DNA from: Rachycentron canadum
Taxonomy: Eukaryota; Chordata; Actinopteri; Carangiformes; Rachycentridae
NCBI GenBank assembly: GCA_038496675.1
Contig: CM076651.1
Coordinates: forward strand, 14,770,322-14,834,321
Direction: 5' to 3'
Length of the DNA: 64,000 nt
Positions 14,001-29,000 of this stretch are shown here, in pieces. A program made the position numbers and the translations under genes. The notes beneath the pieces were generated by a model. It worked only from the letters and a program-made list of their open reading frames with translations, was not told where the DNA came from and ran no database searches. The first letter of the stretch is position 1. Every line of letters starts with the position of its first letter.

Positions 14001-17000
14001 TTGACCCTCTTTCTCCTCATTGTGATTTCTATTTCTTTTTGTTTTCCAAACCCCTCACTTGCATTCATTCTGCCCTCCTTTCACTCCCACCTTCATCAAG
14101 CACACAAATACACACACACACACACACACAAGCACACACACACTTTTGAAAAGATTGGTAATGAGTCTCCGCATGTCAGAGCTTGAACAAATTTTCCCCA
14201 CATCAGGGTAAATATATCTCCTACAAAATACATTTATACAAGAAACTATTAATTTGCTTTTCTTATTATATTTTGGAGCAAATGTAATAGCTCCATCATT
14301 TGGAACATGTTTTGCCCAGTTTGGACTTACAGAACAACAGGAAACATTGTAGACCAGGATTCAAGTCCACCCTGACACGGTTGTAAAGGTTGTAAGGAAA
14401 TATTTTTTTTCATTTTTTGTATATATTGAACCACTCAACATTCCCCAGTGCTGCTTCACTCACATTATTGGATTTTTAATTACTTAATCAAGACCACAAT
14501 CTTTCCCTTACCCTAACCGAGCGCTTGTGTTGCCCAAACATAACCACAGAAACATATTGTAAATCGTACTGTCGTTGCTCGGAGTTGATAAAGAAGGAAA
14601 CAAAGACTCCATGTTATTTTTGTGTTGGTGCCTTCAAAATGTATTTGCCAGTGCAAACAAGCTGTATGTGAATGTAAGAAACTATGTTAAATGTCACATT
14701 GACTTCACTCCCTATAATCTTAACATGATATGAACTATAATAACTACACACTTAACCCCAAAATTGAATACAGTCTTACGGATTTAGGTTTTAATTCCAA
14801 AATGAATTATTTCCTTTGTGAGTTGTCTAAATAGTGGGTCTTATGTGCAGCAAGTATTCCTCATATTGAGGGGTTTCTTGTACACACAGTGTGATGAATA
14901 CATTGCGAATGCACACATAAACAAATGCCTTTTTCCTTGATGTGAGTATAAACATAACCTGCAACTCAGACTTGCACACAATAATTTACTGCAATCATTT
15001 CTGAAGTTATACATACTGCACACATGGGGACAGACGTAATCTTCTGTAATCACTTCTGAGCAGATTTCTGCAGACTTATTTTTCATGGGGATAATAACAG
15101 GTCAGGTAAAATGTATGGCTTTTCCTACGTGACTTCATTAAGATAGAAACATGTGCCAGTGGAAGGAATTTTAGCTATGAAACACTGAACTGACACAGCG
15201 GTACAAATTCTTCCTGTTTATAATATGGTTTAATGAGAGGCATATATCAAAGTTATTGGTAACTGAGGAAATGCAAAGCTAAATGATTGGCTGATGTACA
15301 TGAATAACATATTTTACTGAAAAACATGTTAGCTGTCATGCAGCTCTCATGGCTGTGATTATGTGTATAGCCTGTGGGAAAGAATCATTATAGAACTGTA
15401 TAGGTAACATGATAATAGAGTTTGTTATACAAAATAGCAGTAACCTTTTCTCTTGATATGGAGAATTATACCACACACTGGAGCATATGAATGCACACAA
15501 CATAAGCATGTTAAACCCATTAACCTACTGTGACTGTGCCCTCGCGCTGTATGATTGAAGCAGGGAATGAACTGTAAGCAAAACCACAGTGACTGTTGTG
15601 GGTGTGCTGGCTGCACCCATGGGAGCCAATGGAGGAAGCAGATTCATAGAAAATAATGTATAAAAAAACATGCGTGCTCAACTGAATATATTTAGAGCTG
15701 TAACTCACTTCAAAGGCTCACCTGAACTGTGTTCCACCTGTGGGAACCAAACCATCATCAAAAGGAATAATCTTGTATTTCAGTTGTGTTTGCATATCTG
15801 AGTAGGAGGTTTATGAAAGAGGTTTACACAAATGCAAAATGCATTGAGTGACTTCAAGCATACTTCGTATGTCTTCACTTTTTATCTCCTTAAGAAATCA
15901 GCTTGTGTCCATGTATACTAGCTGATGATAATTCTGCCGTCTTATACATTAAACCTAAACGCCACTCCATTTTTATGAGGGTGAAGTTCAAGTTAAATCC
16001 AAACACTGCTAGAATACCTTGGATGTTGAGATACCATGGCAGCTTAATGTAATATGGATTTTATGTCCCTCACCATAAACTGCTGAAATGTGTCTTTACA
16101 GCTCTACAGATGCTCCACTATTGTGGTGCTTTGAATGCAAAACTTCAAAGTCAAAGGCCAAACAGAAATTTGATTTAAGTGAGCCCATGGGTGGAATTCA
16201 AAAATGAAATGATAAAAACAGAGAAGATGAAAGTGTAGTTAAACTAGTAAATTTACGCTTGAATTCCTACTTGGTGTGATCACACTATTTAATTAAAACT
16301 TTTTTAGTTTTTCACAATCAGATCATTGCTGTAAGTCATTTGTTTCTCCGTTGTGGGAAGCTATGGCTTAATATAATCACTGGCCAACCTGCTTTGTGAT
16401 GACAATCACACCTGCTTTGAATAATTTCCATCAAGTAATGTATTTTCTGGGCTCAACTTTTTTTTTTCTTTTGCTTGAATCATGGCTGACATAAATGAAG
16501 CTGCAGCCTTGAGAGAAACGTAAACAAAAAGTCCATTTCACACACTTGATGCCAACCGGCGCGCCAAACTGCTCCTAAGTGGCTCTGTCACATTGAGCTG
16601 TGTGACGGGGCCTCAGGGAAAGATCAGCAGTGAATTTTTAAGATTAGGATCTGATTGACAAATTGGCTGGTGCACATGTTATATGACGACTGTTCACACC
16701 AGCTGAATGATGAAGCAGTGAGCAGAGTGATGAACGATAATTCTTTTTATATTGAAGCTTGTTTCTGCTTTCATCAATTCCACCTCACTTTAGTTCATCT
16801 CTCTACCTAAACAAGTCACACTTTAAGTCAACATAAAAACAGTTTTCAGTTCTCAAACAAACCGTTGCAACAAATTAAATACTTTTTGTTATTATAGTGC
16901 AGATTTTACTTTACAACCTCAAGCTCTAATTCTTGTGTTCCCACTGAGGATCATACACTGTATCTGCTTTCATTTTTCTCCACAGATCAATTTTGTTCCT

Positions 17001-20000
17001 TATAATAAGTTTTACACACATTAGTTATTAAATACGAAACCTGTATAATGCAATACATACCAAAATAACAGCAGAACAATAAAAATCTTTTAAATGTTTG
17101 ATATTTTTCAGAATGAGAGATTTTGATTAAATTCTGTGGTTATTTTTTTTAATTTATTTTTTTGATGTTGTCCTTTCTGTGCACGTTTGCTATTGTGCTT
17201 TTGACTTTAGAAAGGCTAAAAAACATCTTGGTCTTACTACAGCCCCATGTACACTGCTGTGGTTGGACAAATGCTGCTTGGCGGGAGAGTTTTAGCAAAT
17301 ATTTTTGGGACTGTCTTCTGTCTCTCATGTGCACTTAGATCTTTTCTTCTTGCTATCTTGATATACAACCAGGGTCAAATGGGTTATGTTTTTTTTTTTA
17401 CATGCCACAGAACATGGTTGGATGTTAGCTGCAACCACACACTGCATGTGTGGACATGCACATCTGCATTTTTTTTGTTTCCCCACATTTTTTCGTTTTT
17501 TTTTTTTTTCCTTTAGCTTGTTGTTGGTCTGTAATCACGAACATACAGTACTGAGATGAAATACAGTCAGAAAATAACTCAATTTAAAACTAGCTCACTA
17601 CACAATTATCAAAATCAACAATCAAAATGTGTATGAAAAGATCAGATGTATCCTTTACAGTGTAATGCTCACAATATGTCAGAGCTGTAAAGTAGCAGTT
17701 GTATGACTCACTAGAAGTTTACTCAGAAGAAACTGAAGCAGAGAAACATCTCATCTCATCTCATCTCGTCTTCATAGACTAAATGTTTTTAAGGTTGTTG
17801 GCTAAAACACTTGTGCTGCTTATTTAAATAATGAATGGGAGTGAGAAGAGTTAATTTTTTGTTGAAACTGAAATTCTAACTGATCTAAGTACTCTAAGTA
17901 GCACTGTGGGTGGAGAGGGAAGCAGGTAAGTGTTTCTTTGCTCGTTTTGCCCAGTGTTTGTCTATGTTACTTAACTGGGAGATGAAGTATTTTAGACGGG
18001 TTACAGTAATCAACACTCTCTGCCTTGGGACATTACGCACAATTAGAGCATTTTGCTGTCCTGCTAAATGCCAATTTGGGTTCCAAGGCTGAGCACTAAC
18101 AAGGGTCCCTCTTTAATAATATGTATTCTTGTTTAGGTGTGGAAAACCTCAACTGTGCTGCATAAGAGAAAAAATACCCTGTAGCAAACTGTTTTTTCCA
18201 CTCTGAGTTGCTCCGCTCATGATTCTTCAAGGACTTTGATGTTACACAAAATCTCAAAAATATCCCCCATTTTTCTGCCATGAAAAGAAGCAGTTCATTT
18301 AATATATGCCCTGGTTGTTAAAGGTCTTTAGATAATACTGTAATAGATTTTTGGCTTCACACTAATAATGGCCTCAGGTGCAAGAGCAGGCGAGGGCAGG
18401 GGAGGTTTTTACACAGCAGATAAGCTTAGCTGATTTGTTTTGCACTCAGCAGACAGTATTCATTCCTGTCATGGCCGCAGGCTGTCATCTGGAAAGGAGA
18501 GAGAGCATCCTTCAAGCATCTGAATGAGCGCTCTGCTGCCCCAGTGTAACACTCCCATGTTGTTAATCTATTCACCAGCTCAAAATGATCTGATGGCATG
18601 CAATGTACAATCTATAGTCTGCAGTAACCATCCCAGAGGAGGTCAGGGCGTCCCACTGTAACATGATATGAATGCAATTATTCTCCTATGAACACCAGGT
18701 ATGAGGGGAGTTTGGGGGCTAAAGGTGCCATGGCTTCTTGACACCACACGGATAAAGAGAGGAGAATTGGCTATGATTTGATGCCATGAGTCTCTAGTGG
18801 GAAAGTGGGATAAAATGCGGTTTACATCACACGTGTAATAACAATGAGAACTGGGCTTTTCTTGTGGTCTCGGTTAGAGGAGGATGTTCTGTTCTTGCCA
18901 GGGGGGAAATTGAAGGGTCTTTTGTCTTGATGGGAGATAAAACAAGGAAGGAAGAGAACTCACTGTTATGACTTTGAGTAATTTTTGTCTTTAGACAGAG
19001 AAAGTTTCTATTTGAATGACAAGTTATCCTAACCCCCCCCCCCCTCCTCGTCAAAACAAGCAATTCTGAGTTTGCAGGTGGTTGATGAATGTCTCATTTA
19101 TTTGGAATCCAAATAAATTAAACATTGTCATAGTGATTAAAGTCTGTGCCGTGATTTATGTAATCAAAATGTCAACAACAGTCTCATTACATCACTACAC
19201 ATAAAATCGAATACATTCATAACGTAATTGTATTTCATATTTATTGTTTACAGTTAGGGTGTACATAGGAGGTTTTATTGACTGAGGTTGTCATAATGGC
19301 CACCATACATCAATGGGGGACTAGAGGTATCTCGTGACATAACACTCAAACCTGTAGGTTACATAACAAACCTGCAAAAGAAAAAAAACAGCATGTCATG
19401 TTGGTGACAGGGTGGTCTCATAACACCTTGTTTTTTCTGGTAAAAAAAAAAAAATAAAACAAAACACATTCTTTGCATTTGGTTGTTTTGTATATCAGAC
19501 TGACATTTTTCTCCACTGCGTTTTTTGCCCTTTTTACTGGCTTTGTGCCGTTTCTGACAAAGCTTCAAAGAATTTAGCACAGGTTGCCTGTAGCTACCTG
19601 TTTTAAACACAAACACCAGCTCTTGCAGCGCCAGTAGGAAGTTGCTCTCTTTTCCTCCCTGAGAACTACAGTAGGTATCTGGTGTCCTTTTGAATTAGGT
19701 GGTATACTTTTCATGCTCTTTTTTAATCCTAGTGAGGTGAGGGATTATGGGTGCTTATCGGTGTATGAAGATCAAGGGGATTAAGGGTATAATCCCATTT
19801 GAACCCACATAAGAGTTTTGGCAGCCTTGTCCAATTCTGTCAACTATGATCTGCCTACTGCCCCAAATGTTTACTGTGGCACAAAACCAGATCATCTGTC
19901 TACCCTCCCTCTCTGTTAGTCTTTGAATCAGCTTAAACCAGTCAGATTCGTTCATTTACTCAAATCCTATTGTCAACCTGAAAGAGTCACTGGATTCACC

Positions 20001-23000
20001 AAACTGGACAATCTCAATGAAATCATACTTTTGTGCAGTAAAAATGGCCCCAGTTCTCATTTTATTTCTTGCTGTGCTCACACTCAACCTTCCCAAATAA
20101 GGCTTTTTAATTTGCTTATCCCCACATACTGTTGAACTATAAAAAAACAGAAAAAAAAAAATCAGTTTTCCTCATAACACTGCAGTCATTTTGCCACACA
20201 GGGAAGTAACTCGACCCACCCTGCAACAGCTGCAGTGTGAAAAAAAGAAAATTGTTCTTCCTGGGCTCTCATTCATATTGTCGAGCAGATAACCCTCCCC
20301 CACTCTTATATGCGTGACACGTTGCAGCGTTGTTAAATATCAAGACCATTCCTCATTCTAATGACCTAATGTGAACGGCATCAACAATTGCTTCCTTCCC
20401 CCACATTCGGACGTTATTCTCACAAACCTCTATCCACCCCATCTCCACACTGGTAGGTAATAGAGAATGCAGGTCGTTGTGAATCACCATTTCATGACAG
20501 CAACTGTCTCTAGATGGGGAAATTATAGAGGCCATACATTGAGTCTGAATATCCAGAATATAATATGTCATGCACGATGATCTTTGATGCTTATTTTGTG
20601 CAGAAACAGGCGACAAGAATGTGCTCTCACCTCTCAAAGCATACTCATTGGTATTCTGTGGAACAGGAATATCAGAAACTTTGGCCAAGTAATTGTAGTG
20701 ATGCTGAAATATGCTGCTTGATCTCTTTCCATTCAGTTGATCAAACAGAGGATCTGTCAAGGCAGCTGTGGTTAACGCTCTGTTTCAGGGTGAGCAAAGA
20801 GCATGACAGCACTTCTCCCTTCCACTCCTTTCCAGGGAAAAGAAGCCACAGTGGTACACGGTCCCGTTTCAGTTCTGTCTGTACTTGTTTATTTTCCTCA
20901 TGAAGTTCTGTTTGATCCTCTGGGTTTCCACACAAGCATAATGGCAATTTGACTGTTAATGGGAGGTCTGCTGAGGTTTTCACAGGCTACATCAATACAC
21001 ATCACAGAGCGGCATTGGATAGGTCAGGACCATATGGCACCGTGTCTGTTGAGTGCCAAGGGAAACCTGTAAGTGACTGTATGAATTACAGAGAATTGAG
21101 AATGGTGTTACGTATCATAGCTACTCAGCATGCGATTAGAGCCGTTACTACTCACTTGTGGAAGATGATGGTGGAAGCTTAATGTCTATGTTTGACTCTG
21201 ACTTACCTGCAAAATCATCTGTTCCTTACTATTGTAAAATTTCAACTATGTAGATTACATTGAATCTACAACCAATTATGCAGTATAAGGCTACAATTTC
21301 TGTTCTTCAGATTCACCTAAGATTGTTTCTGGACTTAGCCTCAACCACCTCACTTGGTGTAAAACAGGTGTGTTACAAAAAATATTGAATTAATAATATT
21401 GAATTACTTTAGTCAAGTACTTTCATTTTTGTTTATTAAATGATTGACTGGGCACTGCCAATTTAAAGTTGTTATTTCACACTAGCTTTTGCTTGACATG
21501 GTGCAGAGGATGCAAATGTTTAATTTAAACACAAATATAAATATCAATTGTTGTTGCTTGCAGTGATTTTGTATAAATATATATATATATATAATTTTTT
21601 TTTCTAAACTGGGAGTGTGGCAATCAACCAATAAATTATTATGTTTGTGTGTTTTAGATCACATATTGACCATATTGCGTAAAGATGATAACTGAAGACA
21701 ATTCAAATTGTTTTCATAATTAAAAAGGGAGTCTCCTCCGGTGAGAATTCATTGAATAAATTTCACAGACTGATATTTCTTGTTGAAATATGAAGTGGAA
21801 TTTTTTTTTGCCTGATAGAGTAAAGAAAAACTGTGTAGGTCACTAACAACACAAGCAGTGCATTTCAGTATTGGTTTGACGGGCTCTCGTTTACTTCCCC
21901 TGGGACCGTCAAGTGAAAATGCGAGTTCACAATTCAATTTGAATTTTGTCGAAGAGTTCTTTTTTTTTTTTCATGAGCTCTAAGACATAATCATCAAAAT
22001 TAAAAGGCTTTTTGAATTAAGTTCTGAACTTTTCCATGATATTAAAAATGTTTGAGCTGCACCTGTATAAGACTTAAAACATACATCCTGTATATCCTTT
22101 AAGAGCCGAAGGGATAAGTGAACAACGATGGAAGACTTGAGTCATGTATGCTACCCAGTGTATATTGTGTGTTGGCTGAATTAATTTTTTAGTATCAGTG
22201 TTTTTAATTCTGCAGTCTCAACTAATCTTTTCTTTTTATCATTATTGAAAACACTGATTAACTGAAATTGTGCTGACATATTTCAGTGATGAAAGCCTCT
22301 CTCTCCTCATTGACATTAATTGGTTAATTGACATAGAGTAACTGTGATGCACATTTAGCCAAATGGCTAATTTATCACTGAACCATATTTGTTGAGTCTA
22401 CAGATGAGGCTGAGTGCGCTCCATTTTAAATAATCTGCTCCCTTCTGACCAGGCCCCCTCACTCATTAGATGGCGCAGAGGGGAAGGGAAGGGGGGCATG
22501 GAAAATAATTAGCAAAAGGCACCTTAGGATTCATCATTAGAATAAAAATGTCCTCAAACTAAGATGCACTATTATCTGGTAAATCAGAAATGAGAAAATA
22601 AGGCTAAAAAAAAAATTGCAGCTGCAGTAACAACATCTTAGCCAAATTTTAACTAATTAAAATTGACCAACTTCTAATTAACAATGCATTTAACTATGAA
22701 TTTATGTTAAAATCTGAAAACTAGATGAGACAGTTCAGGGTATGAATATGAATATTCAAATGTTTGAACTGCAGCAGAATCAGTGGAGACAAACATGACA
22801 CACATTTACATGACCAACTGATTAAAGCCCGTCAGTTTTTTGCAGCAGTCAGACTGTAGGCCTTGTTCAGTGCAGATAGTACAGGAAGGAGGACCACAGC
22901 TCCACATTTCATATAATTTCATCATCAAAGCATTCTCCCGCTGAGGAAGCATCAATGAGCGAGTGCTGAGCAAAAGAGGCCTCTTGATATCCTCAGCAGT

Positions 23001-26000
23001 CACGTGTCAGTACAGAAGCTGTTGGAGCTCGCTGGGCAATAAAAAGGAACTTGTGTCCCACAGATAAATGACAGGAACTGTGTTTATCCATTCATTGCTT
23101 GCTTGCTCTTCAAGTTAACTAGTCACTGTCAGAGAAAATGTCGCACTCAGTAATGCATCCTCAATTTAAAAGACCATTGCCCTTTCGGTACCTGCCTTCG
23201 TCTCAGCAGCGGATCAGAGCAGGGCGGTGCATCTTAATGCATCTGAGGTGGATATTTTACCAATCACTGCATCTCATTTCTCAGTTTTAAAGGCGTATTG
23301 GTCATTATCGGCACCTGGGTGACATAACTTGGCCTGTACGGTGTGAAGAGTTTACTGCCCCTCATTGGTCAGAGGTTTACTGGCTTTTTGAGGTATCATC
23401 AAACTGCATGGTGGTGACTCAGTGAGTGAAACATCAATAATTCAAGGACAGTTAATTCACCTTGAGATTGGTCTCCATGGAGCTTGAAGATAGAGCCCGA
23501 GAATGAAGTGTACCTACCCTGTGAGAGTGTGATGACTTTGTTTTACTTTTTGGTTCACTGAAGTCTGAAGCTGTGATAATTCTCTTGGACATACTGGTGG
23601 AGAAGCAATGGCTGAGCTTGGATGGTTTTGTCAGTGAATTCATAGAAAAGTATTGATCAGAGTTGATTGATCAGAGGCTACAGTTGCCTTTATGCATCAT
23701 TACTCTGTTTGTAACTGCCTGTAAAACCCGAGAGGTCGGTAAAGGTTAATGGAAACACTTCCCAGCAGATGAGATGAGATGAGAAGATAAGAAAAAGAAA
23801 ATCACAACCTATCTCTTAATAGGTTCTCTTGTATATCCAGTGCTGTACATTCAGACATTGCTGGTTTATACTTTAAATTATCTTATCTAAACTGCACATA
23901 ATAATATAATAAAACTGCTGCTGCTTATATTATCTAATCCAGTGTTACTGCCAGTCAGATCAACTTGAAGAGGATCAAAAGCCAGTCTTACCTTCTAATG
24001 ATTGGTCTCCAGCTAAGGCCACAGCAGGACTTCCCTGTAATTTCTGTCTTGATCCAGAAAGATGACAAGGTTGTCAGCAGCTGGAGGGATACTGGATAAT
24101 TGGAAAGGAGATATGGTGTCTTGCTCTGTATTAAGAGGAACGGACTCTCTGCTTCTCACAGCTTCAGTGGATACTGAAAGTTTGTGAGATTTAATATCAA
24201 AAATATATAGCCAAATCACATTTAGTAGAAACTTTGGAGAGGCACTGCCTCTATTTTTGCTCATGCCATTGGATCAGGAAGCTGAGGAAGTGATGCTCAG
24301 AAACAACAGAGATGCAGCAAAGCTCTCTTGTGCTGTGATGTGTCTTGATCTTCTGCTGGAGCAGGAATCACTGGTAAACAACAGCAGACCTGCAGAGCTT
24401 TAAAGTCTGGTGGTGGTGGTGGCAAACAGAGATCAGAGAAGTTCTGTTTTTCAGCACTTTCATTGCATTTTTATTCCACTAAATACTCCAGATTGATTCA
24501 TTTACAATGGTGAAATAAAAAAAAAAAAGTAAAACTCTAAACTCTACTCAAGTCACTCTATCACCTTTACATCCTGTATTAAAACTGTAATCTCATGAAG
24601 AAGATTCACCTGGATAGTCAGAAATGTAAAGCATGGCTGCATGTGTCAAAGCTGTGGAGTAAAAGTGAAAGCCTGCCACTCAGCTGTACTTGAGCCCTCT
24701 TTAAAATGATAACTGGACACATCAACTGAAGCTGATGCTGCTGCTAAAATAACTCCTCCAGCAGCCCACCATCTTTGCAAAATGCAGCACAGTGCGCTTA
24801 AGGGCACAAAACTTCAAAATTATATGTTTTTTGTTTTTACAGTGGCATACCTGGGAAGAAATGTGGGACCATTATCTTGTCTGCTGAGGAGCTGGGAAAC
24901 TGCAGAGTAAGTCCAAAAAATGTTGACCAGTATAATTTTAATTAGCTTATTATGATGACTTCATACTAAATGTTTTGCAGTGTTAACTGATCTTATTTGA
25001 AACCGGCCCTATAACAATGGTACATAAGGGTTTAATTGAACATATCTATAGTAGGTGAGTATGGCATTTCACTGTGAAATTGTGTGTGACAATCTATCGG
25101 GAAGGGTGCATGTTGTGTGAGGCGCACAATGCATGTTGAGCAATGTTCACAAGACTGCTAAAGTGAAGTGGGATGTTTAATAGCTCTGACTTCAATAAGA
25201 TCTGTTGTATCATAACTGTCCCCATAAAACCAGCGGGATATGTAATGTCTCTATGCAATTGTGTTTGTCATTTGGAAATTGTGTACATAGTGAATATGTT
25301 ATGAGTTTGAATGGCTTTTTAATGAGCCTACGTTCATTCCAATCACTAAACAGGCATTTCCTCCTATGTGTGGTGTGTTAATCCATGAGTCTGCTCTAAT
25401 AACCTGTGTCCACTAATGCCCATTGGCTTTCTCTCTACACTGCTAAATGAAGATAGTAAATAATCACATTATACTGCTGCCAGTGGAGCATGAGAGAGTA
25501 GCAAGACTTATTGGCCAGAACAACTGGCCTCCCTTAGAGGCTATAAAGCCATTGAGCTGAAACTGCTGTATAAATGTTTTATGATGTCCTAATACATACA
25601 AACATCTAATCTTTCAAAGTTTTGAAGTTTCTTGCCATACATGTTGATTAAAAATACCTGATTTAAGAGTAGGTGTACCTTAACAGTATCATATATTTCC
25701 TAAAGTCAGGAAGTCCTAAACTGTTAGAGATAGAGATAGAGCATGCTGATAATATAACTGCCATAAAAACCATTACTGATTTGGTCCTGCTGGATTGAAG
25801 AGTCAGTGCTCACAGTCATTGAGGGGCTGCTGTGAGTCATCAGGTGCATTGGATCTGTGATGATAGGAGTTAGCATCGTCAGTTCAAAGCACCACTTCAA
25901 GAGGCAATTTTGTAATATAAATGCAAATGATCTTTACTGGTACAAATGACCATTTCCTTTCTCACAGACTCAATTAGAGAGACCTAGACTTGACATGTCA

Positions 26001-29000
26001 CTCCACACCTGCCTTGTTTACACATAATTTAACCCTGAATGGAAATAACTCTGGTTTGAGCAAAGAAGAGGACAATGAAATGAAAGGAATGGCAGATTTT
26101 AGTTTAACACACTACTGTCAGTACAATTCCCATACCTGTGAATTATAACAGTTTGGAATTGATACTTTCCATCTGGATGGTGTTTATTCTATAATCCACA
26201 AGTGACCAATAAATGGAGGCAGCAGAGTTCCTGCTTCACCAGAGGTAAACACTGAAACTCTTGTTTGGGGAAACCGAAACCAGCAGAATGGAAATCGACT
26301 GGGGAAGTTCTGTGGGGACTGTTAACCGAGAGGCAGGCCAGGTGTCATTAGACAGAGCAACAGCTTCTGCGTGGATCAAAGGCTTCCTCTTGGCTGTCGT
26401 TATCTCTGGCACATAAGACATGCTGAGCAGCGGCTGGGTTCCTTCCAGATCCTCCTCACAGTCCAGCCGCAGCTCTGACTGATTTAAATCTAAGTAAACT
26501 ACACTATGCATATAACAACAGTGAACTACAGTGAGGTTTATAACCAGCTGCAACTGCAAGGCTGGTATTGTTTTCACCTTGTGAAACCTGTGCATGTGTG
26601 TGTGTGTGTGTGTGTGTGGCCCTGGAGATACTGAATGTAGCAGGAACTAGCAAAGGGGTGGATTTGAATACTTTGGCAGGTATCTCTGTGGAGAGATTTT
26701 GTCACTGCAATAGCATCACAACAGTCACAAAACTTTCCAGTTGTGGAGCTAAAATCAAAATAAAGGCTAAACCCAAGGATGGGTGTGTTTGACGCAGTAC
26801 TGAGAGCTGTCTCCATCAATATGACACCTTCTATCGGTCAGGTGTCTCTTCACTGCAGTTGTTAAATGTTATGTTATGTTTGTTGCTTTTATTGTTAATG
26901 TAAATTCTATTTCCTTATTTGTGTATATAAAACTACTCTGATATTGACAAAAATCCTTCATGTGAGACTTAAAGTCATAACAGACAAACACTGGAAAGAA
27001 TGGAGTGATGTGTGAAGCATACAAGAAACTGTGTTAATTACTGTTTCATATAATCCTCTGGCTCATGATTCATATAGTGATTCACTACAGTACACAATCC
27101 CGAGGAAGCCAAAAGCTTCTTTAATATGAATACAAGTATTGTCTGCATTGCCTCCTATTCCTTTGAAAGACCAGTCCCACTTTCTGTAAGTGACAGTTTG
27201 CATTGCTCTGCCACTTACCCCATGCAGCGATATCTTGGTGGAGCAGAGAAATGAGAAGAAGGATGCAGACTGTGCTCAGTATTCCCCTGCTGCTCCTAAA
27301 CCTCAGTGGCTGAAATGAATGTTCTGCCTTTTTCCCCACTTAATGAGAGAACAGTGCTAGGCACCAAAGTGGGTATGTGTTATCTGTGCCTAATGACGGC
27401 TTAAGGCACTGCGTTGCCATGATAGTGTAATTGTAGAGGCTGTGTCAGGGCTAAGCAGGACAGTTATAGGATGGCTCTATTTTTAAGGACTTAAGTAACT
27501 GACCAAAGCAAACTCCTCTCAAATGATGATTTTGGCTGGACTGGCCATGGTCACACCAGTGATTGACTGGCGGAGACTGATTGTCCACACTACTAGTTTT
27601 AAAATCTCTTTTTCTACGTTTTTGCCTCTCGTCCACATTACTCTAGAGTTTTCAAACCCCCAAAACGGAGCGTTTTGGAAATGCTGCTGTCCCCATCTTA
27701 GTTTGAATACTCCAGGATTGTGTTGTAGTCTGAACAGAAAAAAACAAAGACCTTTGGAAACAATGACGCAGTCACACCTGATTGCTCCCCGGTTGGGCCA
27801 TATCACCCTTGACTACCAGTGGTGAAAGAAACAACACATTACTGATACTGATACCTTGTTTGCTAGCAGCTGTTCTGCAGTTAAATTGTGCATGTTAAAG
27901 CTACAGCTGCCTTTGCTTTCCTCCTTGTTTCTTTCTGCAACCACTCAGCTGAGTACAACTGAGCGTAGTTTCTGACACAGACCTAAAACAATCATCTGGG
28001 CACACCTCCCCATGTCTACTCTTTTTGGTGACTGGCAGAGATGTGGATCAAGGCTGTCACTTTCATTGCCTGACTTTCTCTTAGTGATCATTTTATAAGT
28101 GAACATAGTTGAAATCATAGCATAGCCATTGTCTTTAACTTATGTGTTTTGTGATTTTCAGATGACATGTGTTCATAAAACCAGGATATTAGCAGTGCAA
28201 AGCTGCAGCTTGGAAATGGCTTACATGTGGCTGCTGGTTAACATGTTAAAACAGAACATATTGATACACATATAATGCAGTTGTGTCATCAATATGCTTA
28301 TTAACACATTACATTACTTTACATTGAAAGTGGCTCTTTACAGTGATGCCAACAGTCAACAGTTTTCAGCTACATGACTAATTATGCAGATTGACCACAC
28401 GTGGTATAAGTCTACAAATCAAGCCACAGTGTGAATTTGGCAAATTACATGTTCTTGTGAAAGGCCATGAAGGCTGAGCTCAAAACACTTTGCATGCATG
28501 GATTTCTTTATAACTTGGCTTGAGTCATATCCATCAAAACAAATTGGAAAAAGACAATCTTCCATTAACGCGCTCTCTACCTACATATATTGTGTAGAAA
28601 CACTGAATAGAGAATACTGACAGTGAAAAAAGGAAATTAGGAAATGAAATTACATATGCAGCAACCCATTTAGTCACCACTAACTGTTTTATTCAGCCCT
28701 TCACTTCTGTTTCAACATCTTCATAATTTTGGTTCAAAACATAAACTACGTTTTAAATCAACAGTGATAATCAAATTAGCTCAATTTTCAGGAGAATGTG
28801 CTTGATTTTACTACAAATATATATGCTGGCATCCATCTTTCTCTCAGCAGTTGCACCAGAAACAGGCTCGTTTGTGTCATGTCTGTGTCCAAATGGTGTG
28901 ATGGGGGTTAGTGAGAGGCAGGTCAGAGGCAGAGCGCACCGCACTGATGTGGGTCAAAGGAATTGATAAAGGCCCTGCCCAGTAGCACGCTGATTCAGAT

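Larger units (their letters stand above)
12567..24842 (+). other. cpne5 long intron, exons 5-6
   Basis: A 12.3-kb GT-AG intron, the longest in the window, between C2A and C2B. It holds a teleost repeat with two DR1 motifs (13240-13680), a CA microsatellite (14110-14143), a possible repeat fragment (14470-14620), a (TCATC)n tract, a 12-C run at 19033-19044, and a homeodomain-site-rich stretch at about 22260-22560. No additional exon was recognised by eye. Confidence 0.75.

Noticed and set aside
21574..21592. AT-rich palindrome (TATATATA run)
   Set aside because: Simple TA repeat; self-complementarity is expected from composition.
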